Shown: in pieces, positions 1 to 8,220 of the stretch
Numbering within the stretch: the stretch's first letter is position 1
Layout: every line of letters starts with the position of its first letter
Assembly: GCA_018242665.1 (NCBI GenBank)
Contig: JAFEBL010000017.1
Location: 1 to 64,000 of the forward strand
Source of the DNA: Nitrospira sp.
Lineage (GTDB): Bacteria; Nitrospirota; Nitrospiria; Nitrospirales; Nitrospiraceae
Reading direction: 5' to 3'
DNA: 64,000 nucleotides
Program-made: the position numbers and the translations under genes
The notes under the pieces: generated by a model
Databases searched by the model: none
The model's input: only the letters and a program-made list of their open reading frames with translations
What the model was told of the DNA's origin: nothing

Positions 1-12
1 GCGGGGGACGGA

Positions 13-453
13 ATGGCTGAGCCAAGCAAAGAAAGTCTCGAAAAGATGTGGAAGTATGTCAAAGGCTTTGCCGAGAAGAGCGGCACGAGTATGCACCCGA
101 ATCAGGCGGTCACGAATGCCGTCGTCCTGGGATTGGCCACGCACATCGACGAACTCGGCAAGCCGCTCTGCCCCTGCAATTTCTATCCGGACAAACAGGC
201 CGAAGCCAAATTGCGGCGGTGGATGTGCGCGTGCGACGAGATGCAGATCTATAAATATTGCCACTGCCTGCTCTTCGTGAACGAAGAAGGCATGCCGATC
301 ACCGAGTACCTCCCCGAAGATCATGAAGGACGCCAATGTTACGGCCTCGTCCCTGATCCAACCCCGGACAAGGGCCGGGCCCTCCGGCACAAGGCGCTGC
401 CGATGGCGACCAAGGACTCATCCCCGCCCTCCCCTTCGGACCCCTCGGTATAA
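13..453 (+). CDS. Ferredoxin:thioredoxin reductase catalytic chain
   Basis: The 146-residue protein carries all cysteines of the FTR catalytic subunit in the exact family spacing: CPC (53-55), 16 residues, CAC (72-74), 8 residues, CHC (83-85). In the family, four of these bind a 4Fe-4S cluster and two form the redox-active disulfide that passes ferredoxin electrons to thioredoxin. The middle motif is usually CPC; here it is CAC, but both cysteines are kept. The C-terminal 35 residues are proline/serine-rich and look disordered. ATG follows a GGGGGACGG stretch. No variable (FtrA-like) subunit lies nearby, so the enzyme probably works in a non-plant arrangement. It ends 2 bp before the peptidase gene, so the two may be cotranscribed. 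Confidence 0.93.
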   Translation: MAEPSKESLEKMWKYVKGFAEKSGTSMHPNQAVTNAVVLGLATHIDELGKPLCPCNFYPDKQAEAKLRRWMCACDEMQIYKYCHCLLFVNEEGMPITEYLPEDHEGRQCYGLVPDPTPDKGRALRHKALPMATKDSSPPSPSDPSV

Positions 454-455
454 GC

Positions 456-1703
456 GTGCACAGGATCAGGCGACGATCGAGATCACAGGCACTCTCCCTG
501 ACGTTCTGGCTCTTGCTTGCCTTCCTGTCCACGACCGCGGCCGGTTGTCTCCGCACCATGGAGGCCATCGACCCGCGAACTTTGCCGGTCACCAGTCCTT
601 CCGCTCGGCAGCTCCATGCTCACGTGTCCTTCCTGGCAAGTCCCGAACTGGCCGGCCGCCAACCAGGTAGCGCGGGCAATCGGCAGGCTGCGCGCTACAT
701 CGAGGAGCAGTTCCGCACAGTCGGGCTACAACCACTTCACTCCCTGGGCGGCTATAGACAGACGATTTCGGAATGGATGGGCGATAACGTCATCGGGGTC
801 ATCCCGCCAGTTGACCACAACGGCCCCACAGACTGGATTGTGATCGGCGCCCATTACGACCATCTGGGCTATCCCTTTCTCGGAGCCGACGACAACGCGT
901 CCTCCATTGCCATCCTGCTCGAAACAGCCCGCAGCCTAGTCAAGCCCTCCCGCTACGGTATCCTGCTCGTGGGGTTCAACGGCGAGGAGTCTCCATATTT
1001 TGGTACGGCCGACATGGGATCGCAGTTTTTCTTTCATCACCTGCCGCCGGAAATCGGCGCGGCAGACCATCTTCACGCCGTGATCATCATGGATCTGATG
1101 GGAGGCACGCACTGGGCCCCCATCAAGGATGCGATTTTTGCCACAGGAGCGGAGAAAAGCCCGGAGTTTTACAGGCACGTCATCCGCACGTCGGTGCCTT
1201 CCCTGACCGTGCTCCCCGTCGGGATCCACCTCGTCGAGGAAATCCCTGATCACGGACACAAGGCCTTCAGTGACTACGACGTGTTCCGCAACCACCACAT
1301 CCCGTTCCTGTTTCTCTCGGCCGCGCGCTCGCCCCGTTATCACACCGCAGGCGACGTCGCCAGCACGCTCAACTATGAACGCATGGCCGCCACGGTCGAG
1401 TGGCTCAGGCATCTGCTCACCGAGATGGGGCAGGACGACACGCGGTATACCTTCCACCCCCAACGAGTGGAATTCGCCGATGAGGTGGCCGCATTTCGTG
1501 GCATCGTCGAGCAGGCCATTCAGGAAGACACGCGTATTCCCGGCACATCACGCTGGTCGTTGAGGAAATTGCGGCAGGATGTGGAGTGGTTGCAGAAATT
1601 GGATAGGTCCGCGCCTACGCAGGAACAGCTGGAGCGGTTGGAACGGATTTCGATTCGCGTGCAGTGCCTCATCGCCGACTATTCGGGCTGCTTCACCTTC
1701 TAA
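456..1703 (+). CDS. M28-family zinc aminopeptidase lipoprotein
   Basis: The start is GTG, 2 bp after the FTR stop. Residues 13-31 form a signal peptide ending in the lipobox-like TAAGC (Cys31), so the protein is probably an envelope lipoprotein. The M28 co-catalytic zinc site is readable: His133 in GAHYDH, Asp145 in GADDNAS, the GEE pair near 177-178 (general base and ligand), Asp213 in IMDLMGG, and a C-terminal YHTAGD histidine. This predicts removal of N-terminal residues from peptides at the cell surface or in the periplasm. The last 90 residues are a helical extension beyond the catalytic domain. The physiological substrate cannot be read from the sequence. Confidence 0.9.
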   Translation: MHRIRRRSRSQALSLTFWLLLAFLSTTAAGCLRTMEAIDPRTLPVTSPSARQLHAHVSFLASPELAGRQPGSAGNRQAARYIEEQFRTVGLQPLHSLGGYRQTISEWMGDNVIGVIPPVDHNGPTDWIVIGAHYDHLGYPFLGADDNASSIAILLETARSLVKPSRYGILLVGFNGEESPYFGTADMGSQFFFHHLPPEIGAADHLHAVIIMDLMGGTHWAPIKDAIFATGAEKSPEFYRHVIRTSVPSLTVLPVGIHLVEEIPDHGHKAFSDYDVFRNHHIPFLFLSAARSPRYHTAGDVASTLNYERMAATVEWLRHLLTEMGQDDTRYTFHPQRVEFADEVAAFRGIVEQAIQEDTRIPGTSRWSLRKLRQDVEWLQKLDRSAPTQEQLERLERISIRVQCLIADYSGCFTF

Positions 1704-1736
1704 AGCATCCGGCCAGCCGACCCAGACTACACCTGA

Positions 1737-2222
1737 TCACTGCCACCCTTCGGTTTCGTACCCCTTTTCCTTCAGACACCGTTCGACGAAGGCGGCATAC
1801 TCCTGGCGTGGCTGGAGCGGTTTATAGGTCCCCGCCAGCAGACCCAATACTGTCCCGACCGCACCCCCCGCGGCCGCCCCGATGGCAATGCCCGTTGGCC
1901 CTCCGACCAACCCGGCCGAGGCTCCCACCGCGGCCCCGCCAATGAGGCCCAACGTCGCACCGGCGCTGGCGTTCCCGCTGCGATTGGTCCCATGGTCCAA
2001 CCCGGACCGCTCCGCCTTTAGCCCGCACACCGCCGCCTCACGTTCCGCCTGGTCTTTGCCATGCAACTGCAGATAGGTGGTCGACTTGAGAATCGGCTCC
2101 GGGCCGGCGCAGGCGACCAGGGTCAGTATCAAGAGGCCACTGACGCTATGAGCGCCACGGTTCCGGATTTGGCTGAACCTGCGAGCGAATCGCGTCGGCC
2201 TGGCGTCCACCTCATCGTGCAT
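1737..2222 (-). CDS. Glycine-zipper outer-membrane-type lipoprotein
   Basis: A signal peptide ending in LVACAG predicts lipidation. The mature part has a charged region, then a long Gly/Ala-rich zipper (repeated GGAAVGA, GGPTGIA and GAAAGGA-like segments) that forms one or two membrane-packing hairpins as in SlyB/OmpA-associated glycine-zipper proteins, then a short polar tail. The chosen ATG (2222) has a close GGGAGG Shine-Dalgarno; an in-frame ATG at 2240 is possible but lacks one. The protein is 161 residues from the chosen start. It converges on the M28 peptidase with only 33 bp between the stops. The role is probably envelope structure or integrity, which is inferred from fold alone. Confidence 0.78.
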   Translation of the reverse strand: MHDEVDARPTRFARRFSQIRNRGAHSVSGLLILTLVACAGPEPILKSTTYLQLHGKDQAEREAAVCGLKAERSGLDHGTNRSGNASAGATLGLIGGAAVGASAGLVGGPTGIAIGAAAGGAVGTVLGLLAGTYKPLQPRQEYAAFVERCLKEKGYETEGWQ

Positions 2223-2277
2223 ATGACCTCCCATCAGCATCGCCCCACGCTCTCACCAGCCCTGTCCGCGTCACTGC

Positions 2278-2613
2278 TCAGTCGAGTTGGAGCTGTGCAC
2301 GCACCTGTTCCGCGGAACGGCCCTTCACAAGAACGCGTTTCTGCCGGCTTCCCGCCCCGCTCACGATTCCCACCGCACTCGTCGGCACGCCACACAGCCG
2401 GGAAAGAAATCGGCACAATTCTTCGTTGGCCGCCCCATCAGACGGCGGCGCCGCCACACGAATCTTCACCGCATGACCGTGAACGCCGACACATTCAGTA
2501 CGCGACGCCTTTGGCTGGACATGCACCGCGATGACGGCACCCTCAGGCGTGGTGCGAACGATCTGGTCTGCTGATGGAATTTGGCCTTCGCGCTGGGGAT
2601 GTGCGCTGCTCAC
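2278..2613 (-). CDS. DUF167 / YggU-family protein
   Basis: This is a compact 111-residue protein. It matches the DUF167 pattern: an N-terminal strand with VHVQPKASR, then VKIRVAAPPSDGAANEEL followed by a helix, and a C-terminal basic strand (GSRQKRVLVKG). The family is widespread and of unknown biochemical function; small alpha/beta structures are known (E. coli YggU). The start is GTG with only a weak upstream AGGC. It lies 39 bp downstream of the CbbQ-like gene on the same strand, so cotranscription is possible. Confidence 0.85.
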   Translation of the reverse strand: MSSAHPQREGQIPSADQIVRTTPEGAVIAVHVQPKASRTECVGVHGHAVKIRVAAPPSDGAANEELCRFLSRLCGVPTSAVGIVSGAGSRQKRVLVKGRSAEQVRAQLQLD

Positions 2614-2652
2614 AGATTGCCTGCGGGTACCGGGCCACAGCCGGCTACTGCG

Positions 2653-3492
2653 TTAAAACACGGCCTTCACGACTTCGATGATGCTGCGCACCATGTCCGG
2701 ATCATCGGTGATCGGACGAGCCAGAGCCACGTCACAGGCGCGCTCAGCCGGAATGCCCTGCAGGATCAAGGTCGCCGCATAGATCAGCAGTCTGGTGCTG
2801 ACACCCTCTTCGAGCCCGTGGTTTTTCAGATTGCGCACTTTCCCGGCAATCTTCACGAGCCGTTGAGCGATGTCGGGACTCACTCCGGCCTCGTGCGCCA
2901 CCACCCGAGCTTCGATATCCGCGCCCGGATAGTCGAACTCAATGGCCATGAAGCGCTGCTTGGTGCTTTGCTTGAGATCTTTCAGAATGCTTTGGTAACC
3001 GGGGTTGTAGGAAATGACCAGCATGAAGTCGTCAACCGCCTCGATGACCTGCCCCTTTTTCTCGATCGGCAGCAGGCGGCGGTCGTCACTCAACGGATGA
3101 ATGATCACGGTGGTGTCTTTGCGGGCCTCGACGATCTCGTCCAAATAGACAATCGCCCCCTGCTTCACCCCAAGGGTCAACGGACCGTCCATCCACACCG
3201 TCTCCTGGCCTTTCAAGAGGTAGCGGCCAACAAGATCGGAAGCGGTCAGGTCTTCGTGGCAGGCCACGGTGATGAGCGGCCGCCCCAATCGATAGGCCAT
3301 ATGCTGGACGAACCGCGTCTTTCCGCAGCCGGTCGGCCCCTTGAGCATGACCGGCATCCGGCTTTTCGCGGCGATGGAAAACAGTCCCACCTCACCACGC
3401 ACGTCGGCGTAAAAGGGTTCCTGGGCGATACGGTACTGGTCGATGTTTTGTTCGTGTCCCTTCGAAGCCGTCGCCGTTCGCCCGTCGTTCAT
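2653..3492 (-). CDS. CbbQ/NirQ/NorQ-family MoxR AAA+ ATPase
   Basis: Walker A is GPTGCGKT (about 52-59) and Walker B is IVYLDE (about 114-119), with the family's long C-terminal helical part containing [14 protein letters not shown]. Relatives act as ATP-driven activators that remodel or insert metal ions into partner enzymes such as Rubisco (CbbQ with CbbO) or nitric oxide reductase (NorQ with NorD). The chosen ATG at 3492 has AGGGG at good spacing; an in-frame ATG at 3498 is less well placed. The usual VWA-domain partner (CbbO/NorD) is not adjacent or elsewhere in this window, so the client is unknown. The length (279 aa) is normal for the family. Confidence 0.9.
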   Translation of the reverse strand: MNDGRTATASKGHEQNIDQYRIAQEPFYADVRGEVGLFSIAAKSRMPVMLKGPTGCGKTRFVQHMAYRLGRPLITVACHEDLTASDLVGRYLLKGQETVWMDGPLTLGVKQGAIVYLDEIVEARKDTTVIIHPLSDDRRLLPIEKKGQVIEAVDDFMLVISYNPGYQSILKDLKQSTKQRFMAIEFDYPGADIEARVVAHEAGVSPDIAQRLVKIAGKVRNLKNHGLEEGVSTRLLIYAATLILQGIPAERACDVALARPITDDPDMVRSIIEVVKAVF

Positions 3493-3613
3493 CGCCATAC
3501 CCCTACATTGAGTTGTGCCAGCCGCATGGTGCGCCACGATAAACGGAAACCGGCCGGAAGTTCAAGCGATCGGCGGAAGGCGGTGCGCAATCGACGCAGG
3601 CGAGGCCCTCTCA

Positions 3614-6600
3614 TCAACCAACCTTCGACCCGTCCAGCACTTCTCGAACTTTTTGGGCCAGGGTCGTCGGCGTGAAGGGTTTTTGCAGGAAGGAATGTTC
3701 GGTGTCGATGCCGCCCTTAGAAAAAGCCGGATGGTCCGGATAGCCCGACATGTACAACACTTTCACCTCCGGGCGCACGGTCGCCAGCTTTTCAGCGACC
3801 TCAGGACCGCTCATTTGCGGCATCACGACATCCGTCAGGAGCAAGTGAATCGGCCCCGCATGCTTGGCGCCGGTGAGCAGCGCTTCAATGCCATGGCGGG
3901 CCTCCAACACCGTATACCCATGGAGCCGCAACGTCTCGTTGACCAGGCGTCGTACCCCCGGTTCATCCTCCACCAACAACACGGTCTCACGTCCCCGGAC
4001 AGAATCACCGCCGACGGCTACGGATTCGGCCTCCGGACTCACGGCTTCCACGCGGGGAAAGAAAATTTTGAACGTCGCTCCACGATTGGGCTTACTCTCC
4101 ACCTCGATGAAGCCGCCGCTTTGTTTGACGATGCCATACACCGTCGACAAGCCCAGCCCTGTTCCCTTGCCCTTCTCCTTGGTGGTAAAAAATGGCTCGA
4201 ACACGTGGGACTGCGTATCTTCATCCATCCCATGCCCCGTATCGCGCACAATCAGGGCGATGTACGAGCCGGGCTCGGCGCCCATCGGCGGTCGATTGCG
4301 ACGCGGGCCAAATTGCACGTTGGCGGTTTCTACGGTCAAACGGCCCCCGCTCGGCATGGCATCACGCGCGTTGACGGCCAGATTCATGATCACCTGTTCC
4401 ACCTGGCCAGGATCCGCCTTCACCTGCCCTAAGCCGGTATCCAACACCGTGCAGAGTTCTACGATGTCCTCGCCCAGCAGTCGCCGAAGCATGCCTTCCA
4501 TGTTGTGGATCACGGAATTCAAGTCCAACACTTTCGGGGCGATAAACTGTCGCCGGCTGAAGGCCAGCAATTGTCCCGTGAGGCCGGAGGCGCGATCCGC
4601 GGCTTTTTTGACTTCCTCCAACTCTTTCCGAAATCCATCGGTGGGCGAGAGACGGCTCAGCACCAACTCGCTGTACCCCCGAATCACGGTCAGCATGTTG
4701 TTGAAGTCGTGCGCGACGCCGCCGGCTAGCCGTCCGACGGCTTCCATCTTTTGCGACTGCTGAAGTTGAGCCTCCGTACGGCGTAAGGCTTCCTCGGCCC
4801 GGGCGCGATCACCAAATTGGCCGATCTTGAGCCCGACATCGGCCACCATCTTTAACAACTGTTCGTCCGGTTGTTTGATTTCACGCCGGAACAATTCGAT
4901 CACACCCTCCACCTCGGTGCCGACCCGGACCGGGAATCCAAACGCCCCGTGCAGGCCGACCCGGGAGGCCGCGGCGCCGCGCGGGAAATTGGCCTCTTGC
5001 ACCACGTCTTTGATCCAGGTGGGTTCTCCCGCCTGCCAAATCCGTCCCGGAAGTCCCTGGCCGATCGGGAAGGTATGCTGCCATGTTTCCAGCACGAATT
5101 CTTCGGCATTTAACCCCGGTGATTGCCAGACATCGAGACAGCGCAACACACTGCCTTGGCGGTCCAGCCGCCAGAAGATGCCTAGCTCCCATTCCAGACT
5201 TTCGCAGATCGCCTGCAGAATTCTTGGCCCGGCTTCCTCCAATGTTCGTGATTCGGCCAATACGCGGGTGACGGCATATTGAGAGGCCAACTGACGCTCG
5301 GTCCGCTTCCGGGCTGTAATGTCCCGAATGAAGGCGCTGAAGATGTAGGCATCGCCCAACCGTGCGGGAGAAATGGTGATTTCCACCGGGAATTCGTGAC
5401 CGTCACGATGGCTGCCCATCATCTCGATCCGCCTGTTGAGGAGCGCGCCCTGGCCAGTTTCCAAGAAATGTCGCAACCCGCGATCATGCGCGTCCCGATC
5501 TCGCCCGGGAATGATCGTCTCCGACACGCGCCGCCCCAGGGCTTCTTCCCGTTCCCACCCGAAAATGTTGACGGCCTGGGCATTCCAATCGGTGATGATC
5601 CCGCCGGCGTCCATGGAAATGACCGCGTCTAGCGCGGTGTCGACGATGACCCGATTGCGTTCCTGGCTCTGCAACAGCGCAGCTTCAGCGGCCCGTGCCC
5701 ATTCGCTTTCCTGCTGGGCCTGCCGGTGCTGATCACGCAATCGTCCGGTGGCCCAGAGCAGCAAGCCGACCATCGGAATCCAGACCACCACGCCGGCAAT
5801 GCCGAGCTTCCACATCATCGCCCGGATCGGCAGGAGAATCACATCGCGATCGATCCGTAGGAGAATGGTCCACTGCAACCCCGAGTACTCGCTATACCCT
5901 TTGGTCTGCGAATAACCCGTGACGACCGGCACGCGCCGGCGCACATGCATTTCCTCGACGTACCCGGCCTTCCCCGAGCCACTCAGCAGCACCGAGGGCA
6001 ATCCCATTTCACGGAGATTGGTCCGCTCGATACTGGCCGACGCCGAATCCACAAACACGACCCCGGCTTTCGTCAAAAACTGATACTCAAACGGTCCGGC
6101 GGCATTTTCAGTCTGCTGAATTTCACGCACGGTTTCGATCAAGACATCTTCGAGCATCGGCAGCCCGATACGGGTCGTGACCGCACCGAGAAACTGGCCG
6201 TTCACGTTGATGATGGGAGCCGTAAACGCAATGGACTCAATCTTATGGTTCGATTCGTGGATCTCGACCTCATCGACCTGCACCGTCCCCGTCTGGCGCA
6301 CCCGGTCGAACCAGCCGCTCCGGCCATAGTCCTGCCCGATCGTCGCAGAGTCCGTCGACGCCACCATGCGTCCCTGCGCATCGGTCACGCCCAACCACAG
6401 ATAGACGGGCGCGTAGGTTTCCTTCATCCATTGCAGATATTCGTTGGTGTATTTGCGATCGGCGGAGCGGTCCGAAAACGCCCGGGCCATCATGCGTATA
6501 TCGGCATGGCGTTCAAAGAGCAGCCGATCCAGCTTGTCCGCGATCTCGGCCGACGCGAGCGTGAGATTTTCTCCTGTCGCCTCCACCATTCGCACTTCGA

Positions 6601-6700
6601 TTGAACGCAGCATGACCACCCCGATGACAAACGCCACAATCGTCATGCCGACGATCAGGACCGGCAACCAGGGATAGGAGCGGCGAGAGGAGGCGATCAT
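3614..6700 (-). CDS. Hybrid sensor histidine kinase (Cache-PAS-GAF-HisKA-HATPase-REC)
   Basis: The protein has 1028 residues. A membrane segment (11-32) and a second one (about 297-318) flank a 260-residue extracytoplasmic Cache-like sensor. A PAS domain (about 345-465), a GAF domain (about 470-630), a HisKA domain with the phospho-acceptor His664 in GVAHDFNN, an HATPase domain with DTGHGMD and GKGTGLGL boxes, and a C-terminal receiver (about 905-1025, LLLTDVVMP) follow. It should detect a periplasmic ligand and an internal cue and run an intramolecular phosphorelay. Its ATG overlaps the stop of the upstream YkgJ-fusion gene by 4 bp (ATGA), so the two are probably translationally coupled. No output regulator is adjacent. 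Confidence 0.93.
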   Translation of the reverse strand: MIASSRRSYPWLPVLIVGMTIVAFVIGVVMLRSIEVRMVEATGENLTLASAEIADKLDRLLFERHADIRMMARAFSDRSADRKYTNEYLQWMKETYAPVYLWLGVTDAQGRMVASTDSATIGQDYGRSGWFDRVRQTGTVQVDEVEIHESNHKIESIAFTAPIINVNGQFLGAVTTRIGLPMLEDVLIETVREIQQTENAAGPFEYQFLTKAGVVFVDSASASIERTNLREMGLPSVLLSGSGKAGYVEEMHVRRRVPVVTGYSQTKGYSEYSGLQWTILLRIDRDVILLPIRAMMWKLGIAGVVVWIPMVGLLLWATGRLRDQHRQAQQESEWARAAEAALLQSQERNRVIVDTALDAVISMDAGGIITDWNAQAVNIFGWEREEALGRRVSETIIPGRDRDAHDRGLRHFLETGQGALLNRRIEMMGSHRDGHEFPVEITISPARLGDAYIFSAFIRDITARKRTERQLASQYAVTRVLAESRTLEEAGPRILQAICESLEWELGIFWRLDRQGSVLRCLDVWQSPGLNAEEFVLETWQHTFPIGQGLPGRIWQAGEPTWIKDVVQEANFPRGAAASRVGLHGAFGFPVRVGTEVEGVIELFRREIKQPDEQLLKMVADVGLKIGQFGDRARAEEALRRTEAQLQQSQKMEAVGRLAGGVAHDFNNMLTVIRGYSELVLSRLSPTDGFRKELEEVKKAADRASGLTGQLLAFSRRQFIAPKVLDLNSVIHNMEGMLRRLLGEDIVELCTVLDTGLGQVKADPGQVEQVIMNLAVNARDAMPSGGRLTVETANVQFGPRRNRPPMGAEPGSYIALIVRDTGHGMDEDTQSHVFEPFFTTKEKGKGTGLGLSTVYGIVKQSGGFIEVESKPNRGATFKIFFPRVEAVSPEAESVAVGGDSVRGRETVLLVEDEPGVRRLVNETLRLHGYTVLEARHGIEALLTGAKHAGPIHLLLTDVVMPQMSGPEVAEKLATVRPEVKVLYMSGYPDHPAFSKGGIDTEHSFLQKPFTPTTLAQKVREVLDGSKVG

Positions 6701-8220
6701 CGTGGAGGCTCCGTCACGGTATAATTGGGCACCAATCGCGCAGGATGATACCAGCGTTTGGCGCGAGCCAGACTCGGAAGACCGGAATCATCCATGGTAT
6801 TGATCCAACATGCCCCTTTGTCGCGAGCTTGGCGACAGAATTCACGAAATATGAACGGCCCCGCCCCCACCATATCCCGATCTGCAACTTCCATCAAGAC
6901 ACAGAACACCGACGGGTTCAGCCACATTCCCAGGGTATAGGCCCGTATGCGCCCTTTCACTCGCACCACTGCGCCGGTGAGCCCCAACTCCTCATAGGCA
7001 GACAAGGCTGCCTCATGGGCGCCTGTGGCGTCTTCGAGCAGGGCCTGGGCCCACTGATCCGTGCCGGCTCCCTGTTTCTGCTCCTGCCATTCACGGAAGA
7101 GACTCAGACAGGCTGGTCGATCGCGGACATCGTAGGGTTCGAACAGCCCGCCATGTTCACGCTCAAACCGGTTACAGGCCGCCCGAGGCGACCGGTACGC
7201 ATCTCCCGCCAAATCAGCCAGATCGGCTGCAGCATAGAGATAGTCCGGTTCTTTCGCCGTCACGAGATACCCCATGCCCTGCATCTCCGCCACCAAGACC
7301 TCAGGAACATTATCTATTCTCGTCACCGGCGACGATCCATTTCGCTCACGCATAAAGCGAAACGCCGTCGCCATCGCATCGGTCAGCGGACCCTTGCCCA
7401 GCGGAGGCAGGACCATGAACAGGCCGTCCGGAGAATCGGCAAACAGGCACAGATGCCCATGAAGCTCGGCCCAGGAGTAGGTGAGGCGATGTCGCCAGAT
7501 GTAGTGGAAAGCGAACGACGCGGCGGCGAGCGGCACATCTTGAACGCCTGGGCTCTCGGCCAGGGCGGATTCCAGACGGCTTCGATCCTGAAGCATCAGC
7601 GGCTGCGTGCAAATCTGCAACGTGCCCTGCTGGAGCCGTTCGGTCAGCCGTGTCAACGGCCGGAGCACAATGACATCATCCTGAAATCGGCCGATAAGCC
7701 TGGGGTACCGCACAAACACATCCAGTGTGGCCTCTTCCTCAATCCACCGGGCTGTACGGTCCGCCGTCTGCTCGATCGGCGCAGAGGGGAGGTCCCGCAT
7801 GTAGGGGCACTTCGTGTCCCAACCGAGCAGCACCTGTGTATGCGCAGCGTCCCACATCACGGCAAACGGGTACAGACGGCAGTCGAGCGGGCGCCGATCA
7901 TAGATCCGGCACTGCGACGTGGCGGGATCAAACGCCGGACAGAGATAGCCTTCTCCGGACGGATTCGGCACCAGTTCGATCTGCGCCCCCTGAGCGTCGG
8001 GAAACAAGTCAGGCGCCAGGCCAGCCTCCACGGCTGCCCGGATTTCCTCGGCCGCAAAAAAAGGCCGGAGGACACTGTGTCGTTCCGGGAACCGGCAACA
8101 GACGTCGCACTGAAAACAGGCCGTGCTCGGTACGATCTGCAGGAGAGACTGACCTACGGGTCGCGGGGGAATCGCGGGGTTAGCATGAACGAATGGACTC
8201 GTCATGAGCTGTGGCGGCAT
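6697..8220 (-). CDS. YkgJ-type cysteine-cluster protein fused to DUF2156-like acyltransferase domain
   Basis: The N-terminal third carries a YkgJ-type metal-binding cysteine cluster: Cys35, 38, 41 and 42, then Cys94, Cys104 and Cys114 (CRIYDRRPLDCRLYP). The C-terminal two-thirds resemble the GNAT-fold DUF2156/phosphatidylglycerol lysyltransferase C-terminal family (LYAAADLADLAGDAYRSPR, then EWQEQKQG, and GACWINTMDDSGLPSLARAKRWYHP near the end). Such a domain could transfer an aminoacyl or acyl group, which is inferred. The start is uncertain: ATG 8220 or 8205, neither with a clear Shine-Dalgarno. Both 5' options overlap the start of the divergent plus-strand gene. The stop overlaps the downstream hybrid kinase start by 4 bp. 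Confidence 0.82.
   Translation of the reverse strand: MPPQLMTSPFVHANPAIPPRPVGQSLLQIVPSTACFQCDVCCRFPERHSVLRPFFAAEEIRAAVEAGLAPDLFPDAQGAQIELVPNPSGEGYLCPAFDPATSQCRIYDRRPLDCRLYPFAVMWDAAHTQVLLGWDTKCPYMRDLPSAPIEQTADRTARWIEEEATLDVFVRYPRLIGRFQDDVIVLRPLTRLTERLQQGTLQICTQPLMLQDRSRLESALAESPGVQDVPLAAASFAFHYIWRHRLTYSWAELHGHLCLFADSPDGLFMVLPPLGKGPLTDAMATAFRFMRERNGSSPVTRIDNVPEVLVAEMQGMGYLVTAKEPDYLYAAADLADLAGDAYRSPRAACNRFEREHGGLFEPYDVRDRPACLSLFREWQEQKQGAGTDQWAQALLEDATGAHEAALSAYEELGLTGAVVRVKGRIRAYTLGMWLNPSVFCVLMEVADRDMVGAGPFIFREFCRQARDKGACWINTMDDSGLPSLARAKRWYHPARLVPNYTVTEPPR

Noticed and set aside
2581-3675. Plus-strand frame opposite the CbbQ-like gene
   Set aside because: Shadow of a gene with Walker motifs; His/Arg-rich composition typical of antisense translation in GC-rich DNA.
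6745-8184. Plus-strand open frame continuous with the ATP-grasp-like gene
   Set aside because: It is exactly antisense to the YkgJ-fusion coding region and lacks recognisable protein features; only the part from about 8185 is retained.
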